Shown: positions 45,810 to 55,225 of the stretch, in pieces
How positions within the stretch are numbered: the stretch's first letter is position 1
How the letters are laid out: the number at the start of each line of letters is the position of its first letter
Origin: Nostoc sp. S13
GTDB lineage: Bacteria; Cyanobacteriota; Cyanobacteriia; Cyanobacteriales; Nostocaceae
Length of the DNA: 64,000 nucleotides
Assembly (NCBI RefSeq): GCF_029379315.1
Contig: NZ_JAQYWQ010000001.1
Location: 96,392 to 160,391, forward strand
Direction of reading: 5' to 3'
Notes under the pieces: generated by a model
The model's input: only the letters and a program-made list of their open reading frames with translations
Database searches by the model: none
What the model was told of the DNA's origin: nothing
Program-made: the position numbers and the translations under genes

Positions 45810-45950
45810 ATTCAGTAATCTTGGAAAAATCTCTCCCCCAACCCCTCGACCTTGGCATCAGCCTGCTGTTAGGCAAGCCCAAAGGGGAGTTTGACTCCCC
45901 CTTCCCTGCTAGAGAAGGGGGCTGGGGGGTTAGGTTTTTGATTACTGAAT
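45810..45950. repeat. MITE-like element, family C
   Basis: This 141-bp element is bounded by the perfect 11-bp inverted repeats attcagtaatc and gattactgaat. The interior contains pyrimidine-rich stretches with the ctcccccaacccc and ggggggttagg blocks in inverted arrangement. It sits just upstream of the membrane HEAT-like gene. The rest of 45662-46007 shows no gene. Confidence 0.55.
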
Positions 45951-46007
45951 CAAAGCTCTAGTAAAACTTATACAATAGGTAATTTTGTAATCAAGTAGGT
46001 AAACACT

Positions 46008-46781
46008 GTGGCACAGGCTTCGTCTTATTGGCAGCAATTGATCAACCAGATCCCCAAATGGAACTGGCCGCTGACAAAATTCAAGACAAAGGGAGCTACA
46101 AAGCAGCAAACATTTAAGCGCGTCTCTGGGCCTGGTGGCTTTCTGGGCTTACTGACAATCGTCGTTGCCATGTTGTTGTGGAACTGGATACTGCTATTGG
46201 CTCTCTTAATCGGCGTTGGGATAATGGTATTGGTTTACTCAATGCAGGAGTGGGACTGGCAATTGCACTGGTCTAAGATACGTAAGTTCTTAAACAGTTC
46301 AAATCGTCGGTTAGCCTTAGCAGTCGTTAGTGGTGGTCTTGCTACTGTCAGCACTTACATGGCAGTTGCAATTTGGGTTGACTCTTACAGTCCCTGGATT
46401 GGCGCTGGTGCTATTGTGCAAGGTGTGGGAACCCTGTTAACTTTAATTTTATTGATATGGCAAATTGTCAACTTCTATGAAAATCGAGAAGAAGACCACC
46501 TTGATCAGTTGTTGGTCAATTTAACAGAAAAAGATCCATTGAAGCGGTTGATTGCCCTACGTCAACTAACTAAATTCATCAGCCATAAGCGGGTTGATTC
46601 TTCAGTGCAGCAAGATGTTGTCGAATGCTTGCAACTCCTACTCAGTCAAGAGGAGGAAGTTGTAATCCGAGAGGCAGCTTTTAAGAGTTTACAAGCTTGC
46701 GATCGCTTACAACTGCTACCACTCAAAACAGCAGCCACTTTCGTATCCGTATCTACAAAAGTCAAGCATCACGTTTATTAG
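46008..46781 (+). CDS. Membrane protein with C-terminal HEAT-like helices
   Basis: This 257-residue protein has a GTG start. Two hydrophobic hairpins (about residues 45-82 and 100-150) form about four membrane segments (LLTIVVAMLLWNWILLLALLI, ALAVVSGGLATVSTYMAVAI, IVQGVGTLLTLILLIW). A cytoplasmic C-terminal tail of about 100 residues has armadillo/HEAT-type helical repeats (PLKRLIALRQLTKFI, VVIREAAFKSLQAC). The family, membrane-anchored armadillo-type proteins, is conserved in cyanobacteria without known function. It is a single gene. Confidence 0.75.
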   Translation: MAQASSYWQQLINQIPKWNWPLTKFKTKGATKQQTFKRVSGPGGFLGLLTIVVAMLLWNWILLLALLIGVGIMVLVYSMQEWDWQLHWSKIRKFLNSSNRRLALAVVSGGLATVSTYMAVAIWVDSYSPWIGAGAIVQGVGTLLTLILLIWQIVNFYENREEDHLDQLLVNLTEKDPLKRLIALRQLTKFISHKRVDSSVQQDVVECLQLLLSQEEEVVIREAAFKSLQACDRLQLLPLKTAATFVSVSTKVKHHVY

Positions 46782-47756
46782 TTATAGCCATTCTCATTTG
46801 AATGAGTAGGAGTGCACATCTGTGCATTGGTGTCAACTTAACGTAAAAAGGGCGGTTATAAACCGCACGCCAGTTGCTTCTCCCTACTGCCCTTCTCAAG
46901 ACAGGAGATGCTACGCGTAGCTTGCTTGTCAGGGAGTACGGGCATCCTACGGCAGGCGCTAGCTTCTCACGGATGGGATTTGGTGAGACGCTGCGCGTAG
47001 CTTGCTTCCCCAGATGGGTACAGTACCAAAGAAAGTTTCGGGTCAAGTCGCTTCTTTACGAGACGCCAAAGGCGAACGCTCCAATTAAAAATTAAAAATT
47101 ATTAATTAAAAATTGCAAGACGCTCGAGGACTCGCTAACGCTTCGCTATCAGTGGTTGCTCTGAACCCCAAATTAATTAATTAAAAATTATTATTCTTCT
47201 TAATTTTTAACTTTTAATTTTTAATAAAAAAAAGGTCAAGTCATACTACTATGCTACTTAAGTTTTGCAAGTAACTTAGGTAATATATAGCACATCTCCA
47301 TGAAGGTAAAGTACAGAGCGACTCGTCTCAAAGCCAGGTATAAACGGTGTTTTACTTCTGTTAGCGTAGCGGGACGTAGCTCATTCACCAATTCTGATGC
47401 CTCGGTGGAGTAATCCCAAGCTCCGCTCCTGAATTCTACTGTATGTGTAAAGAAATATGGTTATTCAATATATAGTATGCCAGACTATAGCAATCGGATT
47501 TGATTCCTGAATTTACTTGCGCGGTAGGGAACAGGGAACAGCACAGAAGTGATTCCTATATTTAGTTAAACATCAAAATCCAAATTTTACTTAAAAATCA
47601 AGGATAGAACGCCCCAGTTGCTGCTGCAAAATTGTCTTTCCAATGTTAAATAATTTTCTTATTTTTTCTTATCTGGCAAAATTTCCATACTTTTGGTGAA
47701 GCAACTTTGCATAATTATTGAAAAGCCATCAACATTAAATTACTTTTGTGTAGCCA
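46782..47756. other. Repeat-rich intergenic region, no gene seen
   Basis: This 975-bp region contains two copies of a GC-rich repeat (ctacgcgtagcttgct at 46911 and a gctgcgcgtagcttgct version at 46990). It also has several runs of attaaaaattaaaaattatt-type repeats at 47085-47125 and 47172-47225, and a lone half of the family A element (tatagcaatc at 47486). Open frames across 46762-47095 run through these repeats on both strands and are not genes. Confidence 0.6.
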
Positions 47757-48869
47757 ATGATAAATAAGATAGAAAAAACTCTAGACAAACAGCGAGATAT
47801 TAGATTTGATATCTTAAAAACTATCGCGCTGGTTTGTATTATTTTTGCCCATGTAGGCCCTGAAAATAATATTTTATTTGACATCAGACGTTTTGATGTA
47901 CCTCTGATGGTTATTGCATCAGGAACATTATATTACTATTCAGCTAAGAATAAAAAGATATCATTTTGGAATTATTTGCAAAAAAGATTGCCTCGTCTGA
48001 TTGCCCCGGTATGGTTATTTTTCACTTTTTTCTTCATTTCGGCTGATCTGATATTTCTTTTGCTGGCTAAACCTTATCCATTTTCGTCTTCAGAAATAAT
48101 TGAAACTTTTCTCTTCTTAAAAGGGATTGGATATGTTTGGATTATTCGTGTATTTACTCTCGTTGCTATTTTTGCAAATCCTTTATTGAAGTTATACAAC
48201 TTATCTAAGTCGGAAAATAAATTTTTAGCTTTGCTATTTTTAATATATCTGGGATACGAAATATTATTTATTAAAATTGGTCATTTTCACTTACATAGTC
48301 AAATTATTATACAATTGATCGATGATTACTTATTTTATCTTATTCCCTATGGTTGTTTATTTGGCTTGGGCATAGCGTTACCCCAACTTAGATTAAAAAA
48401 AATATTATTTATTTCTGGAATTTTTTTGACTATATTCTTATTATTAGCTGGTTTCTATTACCGTAGTCGAGGACATTTTATATCTACCCAAGATTTTAAG
48501 TATCCACCCAGAATGTACTTTGTTTCCTATGGGATTTTTATGTCTTTGTTTGCTTTCTGTGCAGTAGATAGAATTTGTTATAAGTATAATTTATCTAACA
48601 ATAATCATGTGTTGATTAGGGGAATTATTTTTATTAGTTCATCCTCTTTATGGATATATTTGTGGCATATATTCTTTGTTTATTATTGGCAAACTATGGT
48701 GGTATATTTACCAAAATTTGCTAGTCACTTTCTGATTGCTTTTTCAGTGGTAACTGTAGGAGCGATCGCAGTCACTTATCTACAGAAAAAAATCGTTTCT
48801 GGAATAATTAGGAAAACCAGATATGGTCAGAATTACTCAAATGTGCTTTCTATGTTGTTGTTGAAATAA
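47757..48869 (+). CDS. Acyltransferase 3 (OafA/YrhL-like) membrane protein
   Basis: This 370-residue protein is an integral membrane O-acyltransferase. It opens with RDIRFDILKTIALVCIIFAHVGP, the conserved Asp and the His of the AT3 active site, and then has about ten hydrophobic helices. The usual arginine region (LPRLIAPVW) follows. Such enzymes acetylate or otherwise acylate surface sugars. Base composition is visibly more AT-rich than the neighbours, with few HIP1 sites, as is common for horizontally moved surface-sugar genes. A link to the nonulosonate cluster is possible but unproven. Confidence 0.88.
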   Translation: MINKIEKTLDKQRDIRFDILKTIALVCIIFAHVGPENNILFDIRRFDVPLMVIASGTLYYYSAKNKKISFWNYLQKRLPRLIAPVWLFFTFFFISADLIFLLLAKPYPFSSSEIIETFLFLKGIGYVWIIRVFTLVAIFANPLLKLYNLSKSENKFLALLFLIYLGYEILFIKIGHFHLHSQIIIQLIDDYLFYLIPYGCLFGLGIALPQLRLKKILFISGIFLTIFLLLAGFYYRSRGHFISTQDFKYPPRMYFVSYGIFMSLFAFCAVDRICYKYNLSNNNHVLIRGIIFISSSSLWIYLWHIFFVYYWQTMVVYLPKFASHFLIAFSVVTVGAIAVTYLQKKIVSGIIRKTRYGQNYSNVLSMLLLK

Positions 48870-49027
48870 ATTATACTCACGCAAACAAGACAAAATAGGT
48901 TAGGAACTACTATGATCGGGTAAGTCAGGAGTAGCCGACGGCTGTCTCTGACTTCCTGCTGTGCGCTCCTACTATCACTATATTTGTCATTTGCAAATGG
49001 CAAATGACAAATGACCAATGCTTATTT

Positions 49028-49768
49028 TTAAGACAGCTGTCCATTGCGAACTTGTACTACCCGATGATTGCATCGCCGTACTAATTGTTCATCGTGAGTG
49101 GTAACAATTACCGTAGCTCCAAAAGAATTTAACTTCTGGAGAATCTGGATGACTTGCCAGGAATTATCTGGATCGAGATTTCCAGTCGGCTCATCCGCCA
49201 ACAGCAGGGGTGGTGTACCAACGATCGCTCGTGCAATACTCACCCGTTGTTGCTCTCCCCCAGACAGTTGATCTGGAAAGCAGTCAGCTTTATTCAGCAA
49301 ACCCACTAGTTTCAAGGTTGGTTGTAGGCGTCGTTGAATTTCTTTACGGGTATACCCTTGAGCTTGTAGCACAAAAGTCACATTTTCCGCTACTGTTCGT
49401 TGGGTAATCAATTTGTAGTCTTGAAACACAATGCCAATCCGTCGCCGCAATAATGACAAGCGATCGCCCCGTAAACCCGCTACATTATATCCATCAACAA
49501 TTACTTCTCCCTGTGTAGGCAACTCCTGTCCATATAACAGTTTCAAGAGCGTTGATTTACCAGAACCACTTGGCCCCGTGATAAACAGAAATTCTCCCTT
49601 TTTTATCTCAAGGTTCGCATTCAACAAGGGGTGACAGCCATTCGTATAGGTCTTGGTTACAGATTGCAATTGTACTTTTGCAGTAGTATTGCTATCGCGC
49701 TGTTGAGTTTCACCATCCTTTCTATAAACTGATTTGTCTGTCTTAACTTGAGTTGTTAATACTGGCAT
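49028..49768 (-). CDS. ftsE: ABC transporter ATPase, FtsE-like
   Basis: This 246-residue ABC ATPase has Walker [16 protein letters not shown]-loop VFQDYKLI, signature [14 protein letters not shown], Walker [14 protein letters not shown] and switch His in VTTHDE. The sequence around the Walker A ([16 protein letters not shown]) and QDYKLI matches FtsE of the divisome-associated FtsEX pair, which regulates peptidoglycan hydrolases. The polar N-terminal extension of about 28 residues is variable in cyanobacteria. No FtsX gene is adjacent, so the partner must lie elsewhere. Confidence 0.85.
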   Translation of the reverse strand: MPVLTTQVKTDKSVYRKDGETQQRDSNTTAKVQLQSVTKTYTNGCHPLLNANLEIKKGEFLFITGPSGSGKSTLLKLLYGQELPTQGEVIVDGYNVAGLRGDRLSLLRRRIGIVFQDYKLITQRTVAENVTFVLQAQGYTRKEIQRRLQPTLKLVGLLNKADCFPDQLSGGEQQRVSIARAIVGTPPLLLADEPTGNLDPDNSWQVIQILQKLNSFGATVIVTTHDEQLVRRCNHRVVQVRNGQLS

Positions 49769-49918
49769 TGTTAAATTTTCCTCATACCCACAACCAAATA
49801 GTTTGCCGACTTAGATGTGACATTCCTCTCAAAAATAAGGATTCCCAAGTTTCGCCTGGGAATTTAAAATACAACAAAGAAAATTTCAAATTTTTGGAAG
49901 ACTTTAATCCTTTTAAAA

Positions 49919-50021
49919 TCTCGTTTCCAGCTAGAGGCTGGAAATGCACCTCATTGCGATGGCGTAAGTCAAGAGGCGGCACCCCCCATTAGGCATTCCC
50001 AGTCGGAGACTGGGAACGAGA
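49919..50021. repeat. Dispersed inverted-repeat element, family E, copy 2
   Basis: A 103-bp element has 29-base imperfect inverted ends, tctcgtttccagctagag at the left and the complement of tctcgttcccagtctccg at the right. It matches the copy at 11482-11568. A short hairpin (attcccaag...cctgggaat) lies just before it at 49841-49863. No gene was seen in 49769-50194. Confidence 0.55.
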
Positions 50022-50194
50022 CAACCTCTAAATGCTGCTTCTAGACTAACTTTCACGTTATGAGTTTACACCCATGAGCAATATTGCCTACGAGAAATCT
50101 ATATCTCTGAAAGTTTGTGTCAAATAGTATAAGTAATAACACTCTTAACTCCTGTACAGAGGCGATTAATCGCGTCTCTCCCCACTCCCCACTC

Positions 50195-50950
50195 TTAACT
50201 AATAGCACCCCTTGCTGTCAAACGATAAACAAACGCTTTTGCAGCAAACGCTGGCAAAGCCAACATCCGCCGCCAACGCCAAGGTTCTTGATAAAGCCGA
50301 TACAACCATTCCAAATTATTATTTCCTAACCAGGCGGGAGCACGAGTTTTAGTTCCCGACCAAATATCAAAACTGCCACCAACGCCAATCCAAATTGCTT
50401 GAGGACACAAATGGCGGTTTTCGGCAATCCATAACTCTTGACGTGGCACTCCCAAACCTACAAAAATCACTTCTGGCTGCAATTGAGCCAGAGTTTGTCG
50501 CAATTGTGCTTCTTCTTCTCGGGAATGGTAGCCTGAGTGAGTGCCTACTATATTCAAATCTGGAATTTGCTGCTGCCAAAAATCTGCCGCAATTGAGGCC
50601 ACTCCAGGCGCTGCTCCATAGAAAAAGACCTTTGCCCTTGTCTTCTGTTGCCCAAGTTCTTGCAAAAGTTTTTCTGCTAATTCAATCCCCGGAAAACGCT
50701 GTACTTTTTGCCATAACAGCCACCGCAAATACAGAACAACCCCGGCTCCATCTGGAATCACTAGTTCAGCATTTTTAATCACCTGAGCTAAGAATTGATT
50801 TCGGTCTGCCTGCATAGTCATTTCTGCATTGAGGGTTACTACATGAGTTCCTTTGCCTGCGTGCAGGCATTCTAACAACCAGCCTGGATAGTTAGCCATC
50901 ACATGAACTGGTATTCCCAACACTGAAAATGCTTGATTGCCGTTAGACAT
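50195..50950 (-). CDS. WecG/TagA/CpsF glycosyltransferase (GT26)
   Basis: This 251-residue membrane-associated glycosyltransferase transfers a sugar, in known members N-acetylmannosamine or its uronic acid, onto a lipid-linked GlcNAc. Features are TLNAEMTMQADRN, LVIPDGAGVVLYLRW with the catalytic Asp, AKVFFYGAAPGVA, VIFVGLGVPRQELWI with the conserved Arg-Gln-Glu, and WIGVGGSFDIWSGTKTRAP. The C-terminal WLYRLYQEPWRWRRM segment is the typical membrane-association tail. It is a surface polysaccharide gene standing alone. Confidence 0.92.
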   Translation of the reverse strand: MSNGNQAFSVLGIPVHVMANYPGWLLECLHAGKGTHVVTLNAEMTMQADRNQFLAQVIKNAELVIPDGAGVVLYLRWLLWQKVQRFPGIELAEKLLQELGQQKTRAKVFFYGAAPGVASIAADFWQQQIPDLNIVGTHSGYHSREEEAQLRQTLAQLQPEVIFVGLGVPRQELWIAENRHLCPQAIWIGVGGSFDIWSGTKTRAPAWLGNNNLEWLYRLYQEPWRWRRMLALPAFAAKAFVYRLTARGAIS

Positions 50951-51233
50951 AGCCTATTCTTGATTAACCATCACACCAGATTTCCTTGAATGTTAATTTT
51001 ATCAAACGCCAGTGAATGCTTACGGGTGTATCTTCTGACGGAGACGGTAAAAACCTTGTTATTCGGTCGATTTTAGCACAAATTAAGCTAAATAAGGATG
51101 AGCACTCATTGAGTAATTGTTAGCTTATTGAGTGCTGTTGATTAACCCCCGCTATACTACTTGGGATTAGTGTGGGAGTATGTCACGAAACTCGACTTTA
51201 TAGTTAAGGTAGTGTAACGGGCTGAAGTTGGCT

Positions 51234-51953
51234 ATGAGTAAAATTCGTATCGCTCTGATTGAAGATCATGACCTAACTCGTGTGGGTATTCGGACAGCAC
51301 TACTGCAAAAGGATGAAATTGAAGTTGTAGGTGAAGCTGCTAATGCTGCTGAGGGACTAAAAATGTTAAAAATGCTACAACCAGATATTGCGATTGTAGA
51401 TATTGGTTTACCAGATAAGGATGGCATTGAACTGACACGGGAGGTAAAATCTACTATTAATGGACAGCAGCTACTCACAAAGGTGTTAATTTTGACGCTG
51501 CGGGATAACAAAGAAGCGGTGTTGGCAGCTTTTGCTGCTGGCGCAGACTCTTACTGCATGAAGGATATCAAATTCGATAATTTGCTGGAAGCAGTGCGAG
51601 TAACTTACAATGGCAACGCCTGGATCGATCCGGCGATCGCTCGGATTGTATTACAACAAGCGCAACAAAATCCCCCAAAGTTGGAATCGGCTTTTGTCGA
51701 TACCAAGACTATTGCCCCTAACCCTGATTCTTTTGAGAATCTGGAAGGAATTCAACCTTACACCCTGACAGAAAGGGAATTAGAAGTGTTACAGTTGATT
51801 GTCGAAGGTTGTAGTAATGCACTAATTGCCGAAAGACTTTACATCACTGTTGGCACTGTTAAAACTCACGTTCGCAATATTTTGAATAAGCTATGTGCCG
51901 ATGACCGTACCCAAGCAGCAGTCCGCGCCTTGCGTTCTGGGTTGGTTGGATAA
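51234..51953 (+). CDS. NarL/LuxR-type response regulator
   Basis: This two-component transcription factor has a receiver domain with the acidic pair in IALIEDHD, the phosphoacceptor Asp at about 56 (IAIVDIGLP) and the Lys in YCMKDIK. The C-terminal LuxR helix-turn-helix is LTERELEVLQLIVEGCSNALIAERLYITVGTVKTHVRNIL. A TTG two codons upstream is also in frame; the ATG at 51234 is preferred. No histidine kinase is adjacent. It lies just upstream of the partner-switching genes on the same strand, but 170 bases away and possibly separate. Confidence 0.92.
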   Translation: MSKIRIALIEDHDLTRVGIRTALLQKDEIEVVGEAANAAEGLKMLKMLQPDIAIVDIGLPDKDGIELTREVKSTINGQQLLTKVLILTLRDNKEAVLAAFAAGADSYCMKDIKFDNLLEAVRVTYNGNAWIDPAIARIVLQQAQQNPPKLESAFVDTKTIAPNPDSFENLEGIQPYTLTERELEVLQLIVEGCSNALIAERLYITVGTVKTHVRNILNKLCADDRTQAAVRALRSGLVG

Positions 51954-52120
51954 AGTTAATTTTGGTGTGGAGCAATTATTAAGGATGAACAAGAGAAACT
52001 CACAACTTTGAGAAAGTTATATTTTCAAAGTGAATAGCTTCTCTGATTTTCTGTTATTTATCAGGTGAGATAAACATCATACTATCTCGCCATTCAAATA
52101 TGTGAAAACTGAAGTCAAAT

Positions 52121-53794
52121 ATGTCTGAGATCGGGTTGGACAAACTTAAGCTCATGGTGGTAGATGATGAGCCAGATAACTTAGATCTACTCTACCGCAC
52201 TTTTAGGCGAGATTTTCAAGTATATAAAGCCAATCATGCCTTTGCTGCTCTGGAAATCTTGGAGAAATTTGGCGAAATGGCGGTGATTATTTCTGACCAA
52301 AGAATGCCAGAAATGAATGGCACTGAATTTTTGAGTCGTACTGTAGAGCGCTTTCCAGACACGATTCGGATTTTGTTAACTGGTTTTACTGATGTCGAAG
52401 ATTTGGTGGATGCGATTAACTCCGGTCAGGTATTCAAGTACATTACCAAACCCTGGAATCCGGATCGGCTGAGAGCGTTAGTTGAGCAAGCCACTGATAC
52501 ATATCGCCTAGTTAAGAAGCGCACCCAAGAATTGCGTCGGGCTTTAAGGCGAGAATCTTTGTTTAATGCGGTAACAACAGCAATTCGGGAATCTTTAGAC
52601 TACGACAGTATGCTGCAAAAGATTGTAGCAACTATTGGACAAACATTTGAAGCTACCAGTTGCTTGCTCAGACCAGTAGAGGGCGATCGCCTCACACAAG
52701 ACCGGTTTTTTTACCACGATCCGGAATCCGATGTATCAGATTGCTTCTTCGACCCCACTCTTTTAATTGAAAAGGTGCTGGAAACCCGTCATTATCAACT
52801 TGCTGAAGATGTCTATAAGGGCAAGCCTTCCCACCTTTTGGTTGTGCCACTGAGCTACCAGCAGCATATGTTGGCTGTGCTGGCCCTCTACCAATGGGGA
52901 CGCGATCGCCCTTGGGAAGACGAAGACATCCAACTGATTGCAGGTGTTGCCGAACAAGCAGCCTTAGCCCTCTCTCAAGCAAAATTCTACCAGCGCCTCC
53001 AAGAAAAGCAAGAGCAGATTCACAATGAGTTGGAAGTGGCTCGCCAAATTCAATACAACTTGCTACGCCAAACTTTACCTGACATCAAAGGTGTCAAGGT
53101 GCAAGCCTGCTGCTATCCCGCGCGGGAAGTCGGAGGCGATTTTTTTGAAGTTTTTGTTCATCCCAAAGGCGACTTGTGGTTAGCAGTGGGTGACGTTTCT
53201 GGCAAGGGTGTCCCAGCTGCTTTATTTATGGCTAGTATTATTTCAGTTTTGCGCCGGGAATTATCTCAAGAAACACCAGCCGAGCCAAATGTGGTCATGC
53301 AGAACCTCAACCACGCTCTCAGTGAAGACTTGATTAGCAACAATTATTTTATCACCCTTGTGTTAGTCTGTTATACCCCTACCACTAAGGAACTCGTCTA
53401 CACTAATGCCGGTCATATCTATCCACTATTATGGTCACACCAAGGTGCTTTAGCCGATAATCCCAATTACCTCAAAGTCCGCAGCGTTCCTTTGGGGATC
53501 TTGCCTAAGTGGCAGGCACAGTCTGGTCGTTTGGTTCTCGCTGCTGGAGACACATTGTTACTTGCCAGCGATGGAATTACAGAAGCAATGATATCAAATA
53601 ATTCTGATTCAGCAGTAAAAACCGAGTCTGACGTTGAGTCAGTGAAGCGTTCTATGCTCAATCAAGATGGTCTTTGGCAACTCTTGCAACAAGAGCAACA
53701 ACCGCTTTCTCTTAAGCATTTACTAGCTCGCATCCAGGCAGATAACCACGTTCAAGAAGATGATCAAACTATACTTTCACTGGAGATTTTGTAA
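52121..53794 (+). CDS. Response regulator with GAF and PP2C (SpoIIE/RsbU) phosphatase domains
   Basis: This 557-residue signalling phosphatase has a receiver domain at 10-125 with DDEPDN, Asp at about 59 (IISDQRMPEMNG) and ITKPW. A GAF domain at about 150-290 and a short coiled linker follow (QEKQEQIHNELEVARQIQYNLL). The SpoIIE-type PP2C domain at about 320-557 contains REVGGDFFEVF, GDVSGKGVPAALFMA, ASDGITEA and DDQTILSLE. All metal-binding Asp motifs are present. Such proteins dephosphorylate an anti-sigma antagonist when activated by a kinase. The RsbW-like gene follows three bases later. A similar partner-switching system (HmpU/V/W) controls hormogonium development in Nostoc punctiforme; orthology here is inference. 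Confidence 0.93.
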   Translation: MSEIGLDKLKLMVVDDEPDNLDLLYRTFRRDFQVYKANHAFAALEILEKFGEMAVIISDQRMPEMNGTEFLSRTVERFPDTIRILLTGFTDVEDLVDAINSGQVFKYITKPWNPDRLRALVEQATDTYRLVKKRTQELRRALRRESLFNAVTTAIRESLDYDSMLQKIVATIGQTFEATSCLLRPVEGDRLTQDRFFYHDPESDVSDCFFDPTLLIEKVLETRHYQLAEDVYKGKPSHLLVVPLSYQQHMLAVLALYQWGRDRPWEDEDIQLIAGVAEQAALALSQAKFYQRLQEKQEQIHNELEVARQIQYNLLRQTLPDIKGVKVQACCYPAREVGGDFFEVFVHPKGDLWLAVGDVSGKGVPAALFMASIISVLRRELSQETPAEPNVVMQNLNHALSEDLISNNYFITLVLVCYTPTTKELVYTNAGHIYPLLWSHQGALADNPNYLKVRSVPLGILPKWQAQSGRLVLAAGDTLLLASDGITEAMISNNSDSAVKTESDVESVKRSMLNQDGLWQLLQQEQQPLSLKHLLARIQADNHVQEDDQTILSLEIL

Positions 53795-53797
53795 GTC

Positions 53798-54223
53798 ATG
53801 AAAAGCGAGCTTCATGTACCAAGTGACTTGAATTTTCTTAATATTGTCGAAAACTGGTTGCTGGGATGTTTGAAAATCCAGCTAGGAGATTCTGTAGATT
53901 GGTCACGGCAATCAAGTCGTTTGAGACTGGCTTTGGTAGAAGCCTACTCAAATGCAGTCCGTCATGCTCACAAGGAGAAACCAAATTTACCGATCTTACT
54001 GCGTTTGGAACTCAAAGGCCGGGATCTTGCTCTAGAAGTTTGGGACTACGGCGAAGGCTTTGATATGTCTACTTACTACGCTCCAGACCCTATAGAAAAA
54101 CAAGAAGGTGGTTATGGTTGGCTGATTATGAATCGTCTTATGGATAAGGTAGAGTATCAGTTGCAGGTTAATGGTGCCAACTGTCTCAAGTTAGAAGCTA
54201 CTTTACCCGAATTAGTCCAATAG
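53798..54223 (+). CDS. RsbW-like anti-sigma factor kinase (HATPase_c_2)
   Basis: This 141-residue GHKL ATPase shows LRLALVEAYSNAVRHAHKE (N-box), VWDYGEGFDMSTY (G1) and EGGYGWLIMNRLMD (G2). This type phosphorylates a STAS-domain antagonist or binds a sigma factor. It begins three bases after the PP2C phosphatase gene, so the two opposing enzymes, kinase and phosphatase, are co-expressed. The STAS antagonist, expected at about 100-120 residues, is not next to them in this window. Confidence 0.9.
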   Translation: MKSELHVPSDLNFLNIVENWLLGCLKIQLGDSVDWSRQSSRLRLALVEAYSNAVRHAHKEKPNLPILLRLELKGRDLALEVWDYGEGFDMSTYYAPDPIEKQEGGYGWLIMNRLMDKVEYQLQVNGANCLKLEATLPELVQ

Positions 54224-54350
54224 ACAAAAGTTCCTATTTTTCAAGTCATGTGATTTATCCGAATTTTAGATAACTAGATTTTGTTTTGGGTATTATTAGA
54301 CCTTGCCTAAGCCATTATACTTATTTGCTACTTTTGACGATGTAAATAAA

Positions 54351-54369
54351 TGTGAGTTCGACAAACCTA
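54351..54369. repeat. Family B terminus, solo
   Basis: The sequence tgtgagttcgacaaaccta matches the left terminus of the element at 2180-2329, without a recognisable right end. It lies in the 200-bp gap between the convergent RsbW-like and CTDH genes. Confidence 0.4.
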
Positions 54370-54424
54370 TTACTCAGGGCGTCGGAGAGGAATAGGTCTT
54401 TTGATTCGACTAATTAGGCTGACA

Positions 54425-54865
54425 CTATGTACCCGGTTGAACTGACTTTAAAGAAAGTAACTCTTGGGGAGAAGCTAAAAGTTTGATTCTGGTATAGGAA
54501 ATTTGCCGTTGTTGGTTGAGGATAAATAGCCACAAAACATTTACACTACACCAGGAAGTTTGTGCTTTGCCTGTTACCTGGACTTGGATATCACCATTTT
54601 CTAAAGTGTCAGCTATTCCGGTGTTGGGGTAAGCTTTAATGTTTTGGCCTTCTTGTTTTAAGTAGGCTGCGATCGCATCTGTCCCCACAATATCAGATTC
54701 AAATGGTGGACGCATCACACCATTTCCCGCAAATAAGGCAGCAGTTGTCTCAAATTCTACTGCATTTAAGGTTTCAAAATAACGCAGTATACTTGGTTCT
54801 GTAATTCCCTCAATCTGGAATTCTTCTTTCAACTGCGCTGGCGAGATAAATTCAGCAGAGGTCAT
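54425..54865 (-). CDS. CTDH: C-terminal-domain homolog of orange carotenoid protein
   Basis: This 146-residue NTF2-fold protein resembles the regulatory C-terminal half of the orange carotenoid protein: ILRYFETLNAVEFETTAALFA, RPPFESDIVGTDAIAAYL, IQVQVTGKAQTSWCSVNV with the ring-contacting Trp, and KLLASPQELLSL. CTDHs bind keto-carotenoids such as canthaxanthin as dimers and hand them to helical carotenoid proteins. The Cys at about residue 106 corresponds to the Cys proposed to form a regulatory dimer disulfide in the Anabaena CTDH. An HCP-type gene lies 2.6 kb away at 57459. It is transcribed alone on the minus strand. Confidence 0.85.
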   Translation of the reverse strand: MTSAEFISPAQLKEEFQIEGITEPSILRYFETLNAVEFETTAALFAGNGVMRPPFESDIVGTDAIAAYLKQEGQNIKAYPNTGIADTLENGDIQVQVTGKAQTSWCSVNVLWLFILNQQRQISYTRIKLLASPQELLSLKSVQPGT

Positions 54866-55028
54866 AAAATTACCTGTATCATCCTAGCTGAATATTAATT
54901 TCAATACAAAAATAGGTAAAAAGAAAGCCACTTTTGAGATAGATTGCTACATTTTGCTAAATCTTCCTCACGATGGAAGTTTTAGAGCAAAACTCAACAG
55001 GAGCAGTCTTAACCCTCCTGAAAAAGAT

Positions 55029-55105
55029 GTGAGTTCGACGAACCTCTCCCTACCTTAAACTTTAGTTTAAGCCTGTCCCTCTCCGAGTCGGAGAGGGACG
55101 GTTTT
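55029..55105. repeat. Family B-like element fragment with hairpin
   Basis: The sequence begins tgtgagttcgacgaacctctccc, like the family B terminus at 2182-2204, and continues to a strong hairpin (gtccctctcc/ggagagggac at 55075-55099) followed by ggtttt. The right terminus is missing. No gene was seen in 54866-55225. Confidence 0.45.
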
Positions 55106-55225
55106 GCCTAGTAGTACATTCGGCTATAAATAAAATTTTATGTAAGTAACAAATCTTAATCAAAGCGATTGATTAAGTAATGTATAGTCATATAGCCTTT
55201 CTTTAGGCAAAATCCCAATAAAAAA

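Noticed and set aside
46762..47095. Overlapping plus- and minus-strand open frames
   Set aside because: Both are translations of the GC-rich dispersed repeat ctacgcgtagcttgct and have no protein family features.
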